NCBI RefSeq assembly: GCF_041514305.1
Contig: NZ_JBGMWH010000004.1
Coordinates: 124,001 to 188,000, forward strand
Length of the DNA: 64,000 bases
From: Salinarimonas chemoclinalis
GTDB lineage: Bacteria > Pseudomonadota > Alphaproteobacteria > Rhizobiales > Beijerinckiaceae
Direction: 5' to 3'
Below, in pieces: positions 52,215 through 61,926 of this stretch (positions are counted from its first letter, which is position 1; every line of letters starts with the position of its first letter). The translations under genes and the position numbers were made by a program. The notes beneath the pieces are model-generated. The model saw nothing but the letters and a program-made list of their open reading frames with translations, did no database searches and was not told the origin of the DNA.

Positions 52215-54050
52215 TCAGCGGGAGAGGCTCGTGTAGGTCGCGCCGCCGCCCGGCGCCCGCAGGGCGTCGAGCGGCAGGTCCAGGATGCGGTTGTTGATGC
52301 AATCGGCGACGAGGAGACGGCCGTCGCGAATGCTCGCCATGCGCGGATGCGCGAGATGCCCGAGCGCATGGCCGTAGCGACCGCCGTGCGAGAACCGCAT
52401 CTCTCCGTGAGCGTCCAGAAGCACGATGCGATGGTTGTCGCTGTCGCAGACGAGGAGCAGGCCGTCCTGCGTCACCTCGACGGAGCGCGGAGCACGCAGG
52501 CCACAATCCGCCAGCACCCGCAGTACGGCGCTGCGCGGTGCCACGGGCTCCAGGACGGTGCGGGCGTCGACCAGGACGAGCCGATCGTGTCCGGTGTCGG
52601 CGATCCAGACCCCGCCGTGCGGGTCCGCGAACGCGTCGTGCACGTCCGAGAGGTCGACCGCCAGCCCGGGCACGCCCGGCGGCGGGTTCGGCCCCCACGC
52701 GAACAGGATGCGGCCGGACGGCGTCACGAGATACACGCTCGCATGGTCGGTATCGGTGACGAGCAGGTTGCCCGCGGCGGCCCGCACCGCGTGCGGGTCG
52801 CTCAACGGCCAGGGGACGCCGCCGGCGTCGAGCCGGAGCTCGCCGGCTCTCCCGTCCGCGTCGAACCGGAGGAGCCGGCGGTTGCGGCCGTCGGAGACGA
52901 ACGACGCGCCGTTCACGTACGCCGTGCTTCGCGGCCAGAACATCCGGCGCCCGCAGGCCGTGCCGAGCGTCGAAACGAGCCGGCCGGCGCGCGCCAAGCG
53001 AACGACGCGGTCGTGGTAGCAATCGGCGACGAGCAGATCCCGGCCTATCGGCGTCGCCGACCGCGGATGGTGCAGCAGGGAGGAGGCGACCCGCGCCTCG
53101 CCCCAGATCTCGCGATCCGCACGGCCGAGGCGTCGCTCGACGAGCCGCCCGTTGCCCGAATCGGCGACGACGAGGCCCTGCGGTCCCGGGGCCGTGGCGA
53201 CGGGCGCCCACAAGGCTCCATCGGTGCTGCCGATGTTCTCGGTGCTGCCGAGGATCGCGACGCAGGCCCCGTCGACGTCGAGGCAGACGATCCGGCTGTT
53301 GCGCATGTCGGCGATCGCGAAGTGCCGACCTCCGATGCGGCAGACGTGCTCGGGGTTGGCGAGGCGATCGGTGTCCGAGGACGGATCCTCGAACACGCCG
53401 AAGCGCCAGACGACCCGGCCGTCGCGGGCGATGCGCGCCGCGAGATGGGCGTCGCGATCGCACAGGAGGAACGTGTCGTCGCACATCGGCACGGCCGCCG
53501 ACGGTGCGAGCAGCCGCTGCGCGACCGGTATCGGCCGATGCTCCCCGGTCGGTGCCACGAGGTGAAGACCCGCTCCGCCGCGGTCGACGACGAGCACCTC
53601 GTCCCCCCACCGCGCCGCGTGGACCGGCGCGAGGCCGGGGCAGCGGATGAGCAGGCTCGCCCCGTCCGCTGCAGAGAGGCGAACGATGTCCGCGGGGACG
53701 GGCCGCGCCGCCAGGATCTCGCCGGTGCCGTCCGACCAGAGCTTGGCCACGCCCGGGAGGTGCCAGGCCCGCAGCTCTCGGCCGGTGGCGGCATCGAGGA
53801 GCCGCACGAGCCCGCGCTCGGGCTGCGAGATCGCGAGCAGCCCGGGTGCGGGGGCGCAGCAACCTTCGATATGCTCGATCGGGTGTTCCGGGATGCGCGG
53901 AGCCTCGCGGTATCGGAGGCCGAGTTCGATCTCGCCACGAGGGCCGTAGGCGATCCACCCCGGAACGCCCGGCTCCTCGGACACGCGACCGACCGCGGAC
54001 GTGGCTCGCGCGTCCCCGGCCGGGGACGGCGAAAACCGCTGGGCTCTCAT
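52215..54050 (-). CDS. NHL-repeat beta-propeller protein
   Basis: A 611-residue protein built of about ten NHL-like blades with repeated signatures of the form LLVADCYHDRVVRL, FVSDGRNRRLLRF, VWIADTGHDRLVLVD, LLVCDSDNHRIVLLD and LLVADCINNRILDL. No signal peptide or membrane helix, so cytosolic. NHL propellers bind proteins, RNA or small ligands; no catalytic residues are evident. It is the first gene of the minus-strand unit, 19 bases before the nucleotidyltransferase-like gene. The ATG at 54050 is chosen; an ATG at 54089 is possible. Confidence 0.75.
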   Translation of the reverse strand: MRAQRFSPSPAGDARATSAVGRVSEEPGVPGWIAYGPRGEIELGLRYREAPRIPEHPIEHIEGCCAPAPGLLAISQPERGLVRLLDAATGRELRAWHLPGVAKLWSDGTGEILAARPVPADIVRLSAADGASLLIRCPGLAPVHAARWGDEVLVVDRGGAGLHLVAPTGEHRPIPVAQRLLAPSAAVPMCDDTFLLCDRDAHLAARIARDGRVVWRFGVFEDPSSDTDRLANPEHVCRIGGRHFAIADMRNSRIVCLDVDGACVAILGSTENIGSTDGALWAPVATAPGPQGLVVADSGNGRLVERRLGRADREIWGEARVASSLLHHPRSATPIGRDLLVADCYHDRVVRLARAGRLVSTLGTACGRRMFWPRSTAYVNGASFVSDGRNRRLLRFDADGRAGELRLDAGGVPWPLSDPHAVRAAAGNLLVTDTDHASVYLVTPSGRILFAWGPNPPPGVPGLAVDLSDVHDAFADPHGGVWIADTGHDRLVLVDARTVLEPVAPRSAVLRVLADCGLRAPRSVEVTQDGLLLVCDSDNHRIVLLDAHGEMRFSHGGRYGHALGHLAHPRMASIRDGRLLVADCINNRILDLPLDALRAPGGGATYTSLSR

Positions 54051-54357
54051 CGGATTCGTCTCAACGATTAAGCCAGGCCGGCGCCGCATCGCGACGCCCC
54101 GACCGCTGTGGGCCTGCTCGTCCTGAAGAAGTGTGCGTCCGCCACGGCCAACGTAGCGCCGTCACGGGAACATCGCGAGATGATTTCACAACCCGAATGG
54201 GCTGTCAACTCAGGGTCGCTTCGACGCGTGCATCCTTCGCCGCGGCGACGTCTCGGGCCGTACGATCTGCGGCCCCCCGACGCCGCTCGCGCATCTCTTC
54301 GGGTCGAGCCGGCCGGGGGATGGCCCGCCCATGACGATCGCGAACCGAGCCCTTGAT

Positions 54358-54373
54358 GCGAACATATGTTCGC
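54358..54373. promoter_or_regulatory. Perfect 16-bp palindrome GCGAACAT/ATGTTCGC
   Basis: GCGAACATATGTTCGC is perfectly symmetric and shares the GCGAACA half with the operators at 54518 and 61927, but with the half-sites in the opposite order. It lies about 310 bases before the NHL gene and 240 bases before the ABC operon, so it could serve either. Confidence 0.45.
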
Positions 54374-54517
54374 TCGAACCACTCCCGCGTTAGTTCACTA
54401 CGCGGCGGAAGCGCGTGCGCTTTGCGCGATAACGCCACCCGGCTGCGCATTTTTCAACGACTGGGGTCTTTACAGCGTCGCCATCGCTTGTACTCTTGTG
54501 CGACATGCGGACGCAAA

Positions 54518-54530
54518 TTCGCATAGCGAA
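54518..54530. promoter_or_regulatory. Operator TTCGC-ATA-GCGAA before the ABC operon
   Basis: A 13-bp inverted repeat 80 bases upstream of the binding-protein gene. The right half continues as GCGAACAAAT, identical to the right half at 61937-61946. Resembles IclR- or GntR-type operators; no such regulator is in the window. Confidence 0.5.
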
Positions 54531-54610
54531 CAAATAGGTGCGGTGATGCCGGTGCGGTCCGCTTCGGCTCGCCCGCCTCGCCCCGCGTGCGCGTCATGGG
54601 AGAGGGGACG

Positions 54611-56218
54611 ATGAAGAGACTCACAAGTGCCGTGGTGCTGGCCGCCATGCTCGCATCCGCGTCGGTGGCGGCGCAGGAGGTGCTCACGATCGGGGTGCGC
54701 TCGGAGGCGAGCTCGCTCGATCCGCACTGGACCCAGCTGTCGGCCGACCTGCAGGTCCAGGAGCACATCTTCGAGAAGCTCGTGAACCTCGATTCGACCT
54801 CGCAGCCGACCCCCGGCCTCGCGGTCTCGTGGGAGGCGATCGACGACACGACCTGGGAGTTCAAGCTGCGCGAGGGCGTGACCTGGCACGACGGCGAGCC
54901 GTTCACCGCAGACGACGTGATCTTCTCCTTCGACCGCCTGCGCGGCGGCATCGAGGGGGCGCCGGCGAGCCCGGCCTTCACCCTCGACAAGGGGGGCAAG
55001 ACCTGGGAGCGGGTCGACGACCTGACGGTGCGCGTGCGCACCGACGGCCCCTACCCGACCGTGGCGGAAGACCTCGCCATGGTCCCGATCGTCGCCGAGC
55101 ACGTGGCGCGCGGCGTCACCGCCTCGGTCGACTTCAACTCCGGCGCGGCCGCCATCGGTACCGGACCGTTCCTCTACAACGAGTTCCGCTCCGGCGACCG
55201 GATCTCCGTCGTCAAGAATCCGGACTGGTGGGGCGGCGCGGTGCAGTGGGACGAGGTCGTGTTCCGGCCCGTCGGCCAGGACGCCTCGCGCCTCGCGGCG
55301 CTGCTCAACGGCGACGTCGACATGATCGACTACCCGCCCACCGCCGACCTGCCGTCGCTGCGCGAGAACCCCGCCTTCACCGTCTCCTCGATCCCCTCGG
55401 ACCGGTTGATCTACATCATGCCGGCCTATCGCGACGTCGAGGACTACGTGCTCGACAACGACGGCAACGTCATGCGGCCGAGCCCTCTGCGGGACTGGCG
55501 TGTGCGCAAGGCGCTGTCGCTCGCCATCAACCGCGAGGCGATCCGCGACCGGATCATGGGCGGCGCCGCGCTGCCGACGCGCAACGTCGTGCCCCCGGGC
55601 TTCTTCGGCTACGACGAGAGCCTGGAGGCGGATCCGTTCGACGCCGAGCAGGCGCGGGCGCTGCTGGCCGAGGCCGGCTACGGCGACGGCTTCCAGATCA
55701 CGCTGCATGGGCCGAACGACCGCTACGTCAACGACGCGCGCATCGTCGAGGCGGTCGCCCAGATGTGGACGCGCGTCGGCGTGAAGACCGCGGTCGACAC
55801 GATGCCGCGCAACATCTTCTTCTCCGACCTGATCCGCGGCCACGCCGACAGCTTCCCCGGACACGACGTGCCGAAGTTCTCCATGTCGCTCACCGGCTGG
55901 GGCACGGTGGCGGGCGAGGCCACCTACACGGTCTCGGGCATCCTCGAGACCTACAACGCGGCGACCGGTGGCGGTAACGGCAATTTCGGCCGCTACTCCA
56001 ACCCGCGCATCGACGCGCGCTCGATCCTCGCCAAGCGCACGATCGACCGCGACCAGCGGCTGAGGCTGCTCCAGGAGGCGATCAACATCGGGATGGAGGA
56101 CTACGCGTTCATCCCGCTGCACTTCCAGGTGAACCATTGGGCCATGCGCCGCGGGCTGGAGCACGCGGCGCGCACCAACGAGCGCACGCTCGCAATCGAG
56201 GTGCGGCGGGTCGACTGA
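54611..56218 (+). CDS. ABC transporter substrate-binding protein, SBP_bac_5 (second system)
   Basis: A 535-residue periplasmic binding protein with a Sec signal peptide (KRLTSAVVLAAMLASASVAA, cleavage near AAQ-E). Family pattern: SLDPHWTQLSADLQVQEHIF, WEFKLREGVTWHDGEPFTAD, GTGPFLYNEFRSGDRISVV and VRKALSLAINREAI. Ligand unknown; the downstream M24 peptidase and GcvPA-like gene suggest a dipeptide, an N-substituted glycine or a related compound. The ATG at 54611 has GAGAGGGGA upstream and is chosen over the ATG at 54587. Confidence 0.92.
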   Translation: MKRLTSAVVLAAMLASASVAAQEVLTIGVRSEASSLDPHWTQLSADLQVQEHIFEKLVNLDSTSQPTPGLAVSWEAIDDTTWEFKLREGVTWHDGEPFTADDVIFSFDRLRGGIEGAPASPAFTLDKGGKTWERVDDLTVRVRTDGPYPTVAEDLAMVPIVAEHVARGVTASVDFNSGAAAIGTGPFLYNEFRSGDRISVVKNPDWWGGAVQWDEVVFRPVGQDASRLAALLNGDVDMIDYPPTADLPSLRENPAFTVSSIPSDRLIYIMPAYRDVEDYVLDNDGNVMRPSPLRDWRVRKALSLAINREAIRDRIMGGAALPTRNVVPPGFFGYDESLEADPFDAEQARALLAEAGYGDGFQITLHGPNDRYVNDARIVEAVAQMWTRVGVKTAVDTMPRNIFFSDLIRGHADSFPGHDVPKFSMSLTGWGTVAGEATYTVSGILETYNAATGGGNGNFGRYSNPRIDARSILAKRTIDRDQRLRLLQEAINIGMEDYAFIPLHFQVNHWAMRRGLEHAARTNERTLAIEVRRVD

Positions 56219-56267
56219 CCCGTCGCCGGCCTGACTCTCGGAAGACGGAACGGGACGGAGTGGCTCC

Positions 56268-57245
56268 ATGGTCGGCTTCATCGCACGGCGCCTCGTGCAG
56301 AGCCTCTTCGTCCTGTTCGTGATGACGCTGATCGTCTTCTTCGGCGTCAACGTCATCGGCAACCCGGTCTACATTTTCGCGTCCTCCGAGTGCAACCAGG
56401 CCTGCGTGAACGGCATCATCGCCGACCTCGGCCTCGATCGTCCGGTCTGGGAGCAGTACTTCGTCTTCGTCGGCAACGCGCTCTCGGGCGACCTCGGCAA
56501 CTCCTTCACCTTCGGCGTGCCGGCGATGAGCCTGATCTGGGAGCGCCTGCCGGCGACCCTCGAGCTCGCCTTCGCGGCGCTCGTCATCGCGCTCGGGCTC
56601 GGGCTGCCGCTCGGCATCCTCGCCGGCCTGCGTCCGGAGGCGTTCACGAGCCGGCTGATCATGGGCCTCTCCACGCTCGGCTTCTCCGTTCCGGTCTTCT
56701 GGATCGGGCTCATCCTGATCATGGTGTTCTCCGTCCAGCTCGGCTGGCTGCCGGCGATCGGGCGCGGGGACACGGTCTCGATCCTCGGTCTCGAGCTGAG
56801 CTTCCTGACGCTCGACGGCCTGTCGCATCTCCTGATGCCGGCCTTCACGCTGTCGCTGTTCATGCTGGCGATGGTGATCCGCCTGACGCGGGCCGGCATG
56901 CGCGAGGTACTGCATGCGGACTACGTGAAGTTCGCCCGCGCCAACGGGGTCTCGGAGGCGCGCATCCTCTCCGTCCACGTGATGAAGAACATCCTCATCC
57001 CGATCGTCACCGTGCTCGGCATGGAATTCGGCGGCGTGATCGCCTTCGCCGTCGTGACGGAATCGATCTTCTCCTGGCCCGGCGTCGGCAAGATGCTGAT
57101 CGACGCCATCGCGGTGCTCGATCGGCCGCTGATCGTCGGCTACCTCGTCTTCGTGGTGTTCATGTTCGTGATCATCAACCTGCTCGTCGACATCCTCTAC
57201 TCGATCCTCGATCCGCGCGTGCGCCTCGGCGGAGGCCGTCGATGA
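56268..57245 (+). CDS. ABC transporter permease, DppB-like (second system)
   Basis: A 325-residue permease with about six helices, start MVGFIARRLVQSLFVLFVMT, and an EAA loop at VKFARANGVSEARILSVHVM (about 220-239). The first periplasmic loop holds two Cys (ECNQAC). 49 bases after the binding-protein gene. Confidence 0.92.
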   Translation: MVGFIARRLVQSLFVLFVMTLIVFFGVNVIGNPVYIFASSECNQACVNGIIADLGLDRPVWEQYFVFVGNALSGDLGNSFTFGVPAMSLIWERLPATLELAFAALVIALGLGLPLGILAGLRPEAFTSRLIMGLSTLGFSVPVFWIGLILIMVFSVQLGWLPAIGRGDTVSILGLELSFLTLDGLSHLLMPAFTLSLFMLAMVIRLTRAGMREVLHADYVKFARANGVSEARILSVHVMKNILIPIVTVLGMEFGGVIAFAVVTESIFSWPGVGKMLIDAIAVLDRPLIVGYLVFVVFMFVIINLLVDILYSILDPRVRLGGGRR

Positions 57246-58186
57246 GCGCCGGCGCCGTCACGAGTCCGGGCGACGCGGCGCCGCGCGAGCCCGGGGCCGC
57301 GCCGCGGCCCGCGAAGGCGAGCGCCGTCGCCGCGGTCGCGAGGGCCTACGTGCGCTCCGGCATCGCGACGATCGCCCTCGTCGTGTTCGCGCTCATCGTC
57401 GCCGCGGCGCTGCTGGCGCCCTGGATCGCGCCGCAGAACCCCTACGACCTCACCCAGGTCGACCTGCTCGACAACCTGCTGCCCCCGGGCTCGGAGAGCT
57501 TCTCGGGCCAGGTCTACTGGCTCGGCACCGACGGGCAGGGCCGCGACATCCTCTCGGCCATCCTCTACGGATTGCGCATCTCGCTCCTCGTCGGCCTCGC
57601 CTCGGGGGTGATCGCGCTGCTGATCGGCGCGGCGGTGGGCCTCGTCTCGGCCTATCGCGGCTCGTGGCTCGACGCGACCATCATGCGCATCGTCGATCTG
57701 CAGCTGTCCTTCCCGACGATCCTCGTCGCGCTGATCCTGCTCGTCATCCTCGGGCGCGGCGTCGACAAGATCATCTTCGCGCTCGTGGTCGTGCAATGGG
57801 CCTACTTCGCCCGCACGGTGCGTGGCGTCGCCCTGGTCGAGAACTCGCGGGAGTACATCGAGGCCGCGCGCGGGCTGAAGCTCGGGCACGTGCGCATCGT
57901 CCTCGGCCATCTCCTACCGAACTGCCTGCCCACCCTCCTCGTCGTCGCGACCGTGCAGGTGGCCTCCGCCATCTCGCTCGAGGCGACGCTCTCCTTCCTC
58001 GGGCTGGGGCTGCCGCCGACGCAGCCCTCGCTCGGGCTGCTCATCGCCAACGGCTTCGACTACATGCAGAGCGGGCGCTACTGGATCAGCCTGCTGCCGG
58101 GCGTCGTCCTCCTCGTCACCATCGTCTCCATCAATGTCGTCGGCGATCGCCTGCGCGACGTGCTCAATCCGAGGCTGGCGCGATGA
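57242..58186 (+). CDS. ABC transporter permease, DppC-like (second system)
   Basis: A 314-residue permease with a Pro/Ala-rich cytoplasmic arm (1-35), the marker GTDGQGRDILSAILYGLRIS and the EAA loop IEAARGLKLGHVRIVLGHLL. ATGA overlap with DppB; its stop overlaps the next ATG. Confidence 0.92.
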   Translation: MSAGAVTSPGDAAPREPGAAPRPAKASAVAAVARAYVRSGIATIALVVFALIVAAALLAPWIAPQNPYDLTQVDLLDNLLPPGSESFSGQVYWLGTDGQGRDILSAILYGLRISLLVGLASGVIALLIGAAVGLVSAYRGSWLDATIMRIVDLQLSFPTILVALILLVILGRGVDKIIFALVVVQWAYFARTVRGVALVENSREYIEAARGLKLGHVRIVLGHLLPNCLPTLLVVATVQVASAISLEATLSFLGLGLPPTQPSLGLLIANGFDYMQSGRYWISLLPGVVLLVTIVSINVVGDRLRDVLNPRLAR

Positions 58187-59178
58187 CGGGCGCCGTCGAC
58201 ACCGCGCCGGCGCTCCAGGTGAGCGACCTGCGCACCGCCTTCTTCACCGATGCCGGTCGCCTCGACGTCGTCGACGGCGTGAGCCTGTCGCTGCGCCGCG
58301 GCGAGATCCTCGGTCTCGTCGGCGAGAGCGGGTCGGGCAAGACCATGACCGGGTTCTCGATCACGGGCCTGATCGAGCCGCCCGGCCGCATCGTCGGCGG
58401 TTCCGTCAGGCTCGCGGGCGAGGAGCTCGTGGGCGCGGACCGCGCGCGGCTGCGGGCCCTGCGCGGACGGCGCATCGCCATGGTCTTCCAGGACCCGATG
58501 ATGACGCTCAATCCCGTCCTGCGCATCGAGACGCAGATGACGGACGCCTTGCGCGCCCACGAGCGGATCGGTCGCGCGGCCGCCCGGGCGCGCGCCCGCG
58601 ACGCGCTCGTCGAGGTCGGCATCGCCGCACCCGACGAGCGGCTGCGGGCCTATCCGCACGAACTCTCCGGCGGCATGCGCCAGCGCGTCGCCATCGCCAT
58701 CGCGCTGCTCCACCAGCCCGACGTCGTCATCGCCGACGAGCCGACGACGGCGCTCGACGTGACGATCCAGGGCCAGATCCTCGCGCTCGTCCAGCGCCTG
58801 TGCCGCGAGCGGGGGACGGGGCTCGTGTGGATCACCCACGACCTCGCGGTCGTCGCCGGCATCGCCGACCGGATCGCGGTCATGTATGCCGGGCGCATCG
58901 TCGAGGAGGGTCCCGTCGACGACGTCCTCGACCGGCCGGCGCATCCCTATACGCGCGGCCTCATCGCGTCGGTCCCGGTGCCGGGCCGGCGCGAGCGGCT
59001 GCCGCAGGTGCCGGGCCGCATGCCCTCGCTCCTCGAGCTGCCGCCGGGCTGCGCCTTCGCGCCGCGCTGCGCGTACGCCGCCGAGGCCTGCCTCGCCCGT
59101 CCCGACCTCGTGCCCGTCGGCCCGGGTCGCGCGGTGCGCTGCCATTACCCCCTCGTCGAGACGGAGGCCGTGCGATGA
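58183..59178 (+). CDS. ABC transporter ATP-binding protein, DppD-like (second system)
   Basis: A 331-residue ATPase: Walker A GESGSGKTM, Q-loop MVFQDPMMTLNP, signature LSGGMRQRV, Walker B VVIADEPTTALDV, H-loop WITHDLAVV and the C-terminal Cys tail GCAFAPRCAYAAEAC. ATGA overlaps on both sides. Here the order is the common D then F. Confidence 0.92.
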   Translation: MTGAVDTAPALQVSDLRTAFFTDAGRLDVVDGVSLSLRRGEILGLVGESGSGKTMTGFSITGLIEPPGRIVGGSVRLAGEELVGADRARLRALRGRRIAMVFQDPMMTLNPVLRIETQMTDALRAHERIGRAAARARARDALVEVGIAAPDERLRAYPHELSGGMRQRVAIAIALLHQPDVVIADEPTTALDVTIQGQILALVQRLCRERGTGLVWITHDLAVVAGIADRIAVMYAGRIVEEGPVDDVLDRPAHPYTRGLIASVPVPGRRERLPQVPGRMPSLLELPPGCAFAPRCAYAAEACLARPDLVPVGPGRAVRCHYPLVETEAVR

Positions 59179-60173
59179 AGCCGCCTGCGCTGATCGAGGC
59201 GCACGGCCTCTCCAAGGTCTTCGGCGAGGGCCAGGATCTCGTCGGTCGCGTCCTCTCCCGCTTCGGGCTGGAGCGCCCGCCCCGGCAGGTCCACGCGGTG
59301 GAGGACGTGAGCCTCGCGATCCGCGAGGGCGAGGTGGTGGGTGTCGTCGGCGAATCCGGCTGCGGGAAGTCGACGCTCGGGCGCATGATCGCGGACATCC
59401 TGCGGCCTACGACCGGCGAGATCCTCCACCGCGGCCGCCCGCTCGGCGCGCGCCGGCGCGAGAAGGGCGCGGGCCTCGCGGTCCAGATGATCTTCCAGGA
59501 CCCGTTCTCCTCGCTCAATCCGAGGAAGCGCGTCGGGGATCTGATCGGAGAGGCGCCCAGGGTCCACGGGATCGTGGCGGCGGACGAGCTCGACGACTAC
59601 GTCGAGAGCCTGATGGAGCGCTGCGGCATCGACCTCGCCTACAAGGGCCGCTTCGCGCACCAGTTCTCCGGCGGCCAGCGCCAGCGCATCGGCATCGCCC
59701 GCGCGCTCGCGGTGAAGCCCGAGCTCCTCGTCTGCGACGAGGCGGTCTCGGCGCTCGACGTCTCGATCCAGGCGCAGATCGTCAACCTGTTCATGGACCT
59801 GCGCGAGGAGCTGGGGCTCACCTACCTCTTCATCAGCCACGATCTCGGCGTGGTCGAGCACGTCTGCGACCGGGTGCTGGTGATGTATCTCGGCCGCATC
59901 GTCGAGAGCGGTCCCGCCGCCGAGCTGTTCCGCGCGCCGAGCCACCCCTACACCAGGGCGCTGCTCGCCGGCGTGCCGCGCATCGAGCGCCGGCGCACCG
60001 TCTACGCGCCCATCGAGGGCGACATGCCCTCCCCCCTCGCGCCGCCGCCGGGCTGCCGCTTCCATCCGCGCTGCCCGCTCGCGACGGCCCGCTGCCGCGC
60101 GGAGGCGCCCGCCCTGCGCGAGATCGCGCCGGGCCGGCTCTCCGCCTGCCATCTCGACGACACACCCGCTTGA
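59175..60173 (+). CDS. ABC transporter ATP-binding protein, DppF-like (second system)
   Basis: A 332-residue ATPase: Walker A GESGCGKSTL, Q-loop MIFQDPFSSLNPRKRV, signature FSGGQRQRI, Walker B LLVCDEAVSALDVS (Ala in place of the usual Pro), H-loop FISHDLGVV and tail GCRFHPRCPLATARC. Completes the importer. 17 bases before the M24 peptidase gene. Confidence 0.92.
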   Translation: MKPPALIEAHGLSKVFGEGQDLVGRVLSRFGLERPPRQVHAVEDVSLAIREGEVVGVVGESGCGKSTLGRMIADILRPTTGEILHRGRPLGARRREKGAGLAVQMIFQDPFSSLNPRKRVGDLIGEAPRVHGIVAADELDDYVESLMERCGIDLAYKGRFAHQFSGGQRQRIGIARALAVKPELLVCDEAVSALDVSIQAQIVNLFMDLREELGLTYLFISHDLGVVEHVCDRVLVMYLGRIVESGPAAELFRAPSHPYTRALLAGVPRIERRRTVYAPIEGDMPSPLAPPPGCRFHPRCPLATARCRAEAPALREIAPGRLSACHLDDTPA

Positions 60174-60190
60174 ACCCGAGGAGACCTGGA

Positions 60191-61339
60191 ATGGGCGCCT
60201 ATCTGGAGCGCATGGAGAAGTTCGCCGCGCTGATCGCGCAGGGCGCGGACATCGCGTTCGTGCCGATCGGCACGGATCTCGACTACCTCACCGGCATCCA
60301 CCGCGACATCCCCAACTACGGCCGCAACCTCCATCCCGGCATGTGGCTGGAGGGCGCCTGGATCGTGCCGGGACGCGCGCCGATCCTGACGCTGCCGCGG
60401 ATGACGGTGGAGTTCGGCGCCGCCGGCGGCATCGAGGGCTACGACGTGCGCGTGCTCGGCGACTGGGACGACCCGGCGGCGCTCGTGAAGGACATCCTCG
60501 CCCAGGCGCGCCTGCCGCAGCGCCCGCGCATCGCGGTCAGCGACGACACCGAGGCCGAGAGCCTGATCGAGCTCCAGGGGCTCCTGCCGGACGCGCGCTT
60601 CGTCTCGGCCACGCGAATCCTGCGGCGGCTGCGCACCATCAAGAGCCCGCAGGAGATCGAGACCCTGCGCGCGGCGGGCGCGATCACCGAGGACGCCTTC
60701 CAAGCCGTTCTCGGCCAGTTGAGGATCGGCATGACCGAACTCGACGTCGTGGCCGAGGTCGACTACCAGATGAAGAAGCGCGGCTCGCTCGGCCCCTCCT
60801 TCACGACCTCGCTCTACAATACCGGGCCCAACCACCCGATGCTGTTCGGGCGGCGCCTGCAGAGCTGGCCGCGCGTGCTGACGGCGCCGGTCTCCGTGCT
60901 CTTCGACTTCGGCGCCGTGCACGACGGCATGTGCTACGATTTCGGCCGCACCGTCTCCTTCGGCGCGCCGAGCGACGAGCAGGTGAAGGTCCATCGGCTG
61001 ATCATGGACTCGCAGGCCGCCGGCATCGCCGCGCTGAAGGCGGGTGCCGTCACCTGCGAGGAGGTCGACCGCGTCGCCCGCGCGGTGATCGAGGACGCCG
61101 GCTACGGCGCGTTCTTCCGGCATCGGCTGGGCCACGGCATCGGCTGGGACGTGCACGAGCCGCCCTTCCTCACCAAGGGCGACACGACCGTGGTCGAGGA
61201 GGGCATGATCTTCACGATCGAGCCCAGCATCTTCCAGGACCGGAACTTCTCCGCCCGCGTCGAGGACTGCATCGTCGCCCGCCCGAACGGCGGCGAGGCG
61301 CTGACGACCGGCTTCCAGGACCTGATCGTCGTCGAGTGA
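60191..61339 (+). CDS. M24-family metallopeptidase (Xaa-Pro dipeptidase-like)
   Basis: A 382-residue pita-bread-fold protein with an N-terminal creatinase-like domain (1-120) and a C-terminal catalytic domain. Metal ligands are visible: the two Asp of LFDFGAVHDGMCYDFGRT, the His of RHRLGHGIGWDVHEPP, the Glu of FTIEPSIF and the Glu of RVEDCIV. It would cleave the imported compound, as a Xaa-Pro dipeptidase or creatinase-type hydrolase. The ATG at 60191 follows GAGGAGACC. Confidence 0.88.
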   Translation: MGAYLERMEKFAALIAQGADIAFVPIGTDLDYLTGIHRDIPNYGRNLHPGMWLEGAWIVPGRAPILTLPRMTVEFGAAGGIEGYDVRVLGDWDDPAALVKDILAQARLPQRPRIAVSDDTEAESLIELQGLLPDARFVSATRILRRLRTIKSPQEIETLRAAGAITEDAFQAVLGQLRIGMTELDVVAEVDYQMKKRGSLGPSFTTSLYNTGPNHPMLFGRRLQSWPRVLTAPVSVLFDFGAVHDGMCYDFGRTVSFGAPSDEQVKVHRLIMDSQAAGIAALKAGAVTCEEVDRVARAVIEDAGYGAFFRHRLGHGIGWDVHEPPFLTKGDTTVVEEGMIFTIEPSIFQDRNFSARVEDCIVARPNGGEALTTGFQDLIVVE

Positions 61340-61394
61340 CCATCGACGACCGCGCACGTCCGTGCGCGGCCGTCCCTCTCCTCATCCCGGTGAC

Positions 61395-61865
61395 ATGATG
61401 CCCGACGACCTCGCCGCCCGCCTCGCCGCTCTCGAGGATCGCGCCGCCATCGGCGACGCGATCCACGCCTATTGCTGGCACTTCGACCGCAACGAGCCCG
61501 ACGCCGTCGCCGACCTCTTCACCGACGACGCGCGCGTCGACTACGGGCCGGACGCGCCGGATCTCCACGGGCGCGAGGCCGTCCGTGCCGCGGTGAGGAA
61601 GGGGCTCGCCGAGACCTTCGCCGCGACCAGCCACCACGTCTCGAACATCCGCGTCCGGCTCGACGGGGACGAGGCGACCTCGACCTGCCTCCTCTACGCC
61701 TGGCACCGTTACCGCTCCGGCGCACCAGACGGGGAACTGTGGGCGCAGTACCATCACCGCTTCGTGCGCGGGCCCGACGGCTGGCGGATCGCCGAGCTCG
61801 TGCTCAAGGCCGCGGGGATGACGCATTTCCATCGGGCACGGATGCACCCGATCGGGCGGCTTTGA
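61395..61865 (+). CDS. SnoaL-like/NTF2-fold protein
   Basis: A 156-residue NTF2-fold protein (SnoaL_4 type): N-terminal helix LEDRAAIGDAIHAYCWHFD, FTDDARVDYG, then SHHVSNIRVRLDGDEATSTC and YHHRFVRGPDGWRIAEL. Asp and His in the pocket (LFTDDARVDY, TSHHVSN) are as in related isomerases, dehydratases or hydroxylase subunits. Role in the operon unknown. ATGs at 61395 and 61398 are equivalent. Confidence 0.75.
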   Translation: MMPDDLAARLAALEDRAAIGDAIHAYCWHFDRNEPDAVADLFTDDARVDYGPDAPDLHGREAVRAAVRKGLAETFAATSHHVSNIRVRLDGDEATSTCLLYAWHRYRSGAPDGELWAQYHHRFVRGPDGWRIAELVLKAAGMTHFHRARMHPIGRL

Positions 61866-61926
61866 CGCGCAGATCGCGTCTTGCGCCCACTGGCCGCTTC
61901 GGTATTCTGCGCTTCATGAAAACTTC

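Larger units (their letters stand above)
54051..54610. other. 560-bp divergent promoter region
   Basis: This lies between the diketopiperazine unit and the second ABC operon. It contains two TTCGC-type palindromes (54358-54373 and 54518-54530) and AT-rich stretches suited to promoters. No gene is supported. Confidence 0.7.
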
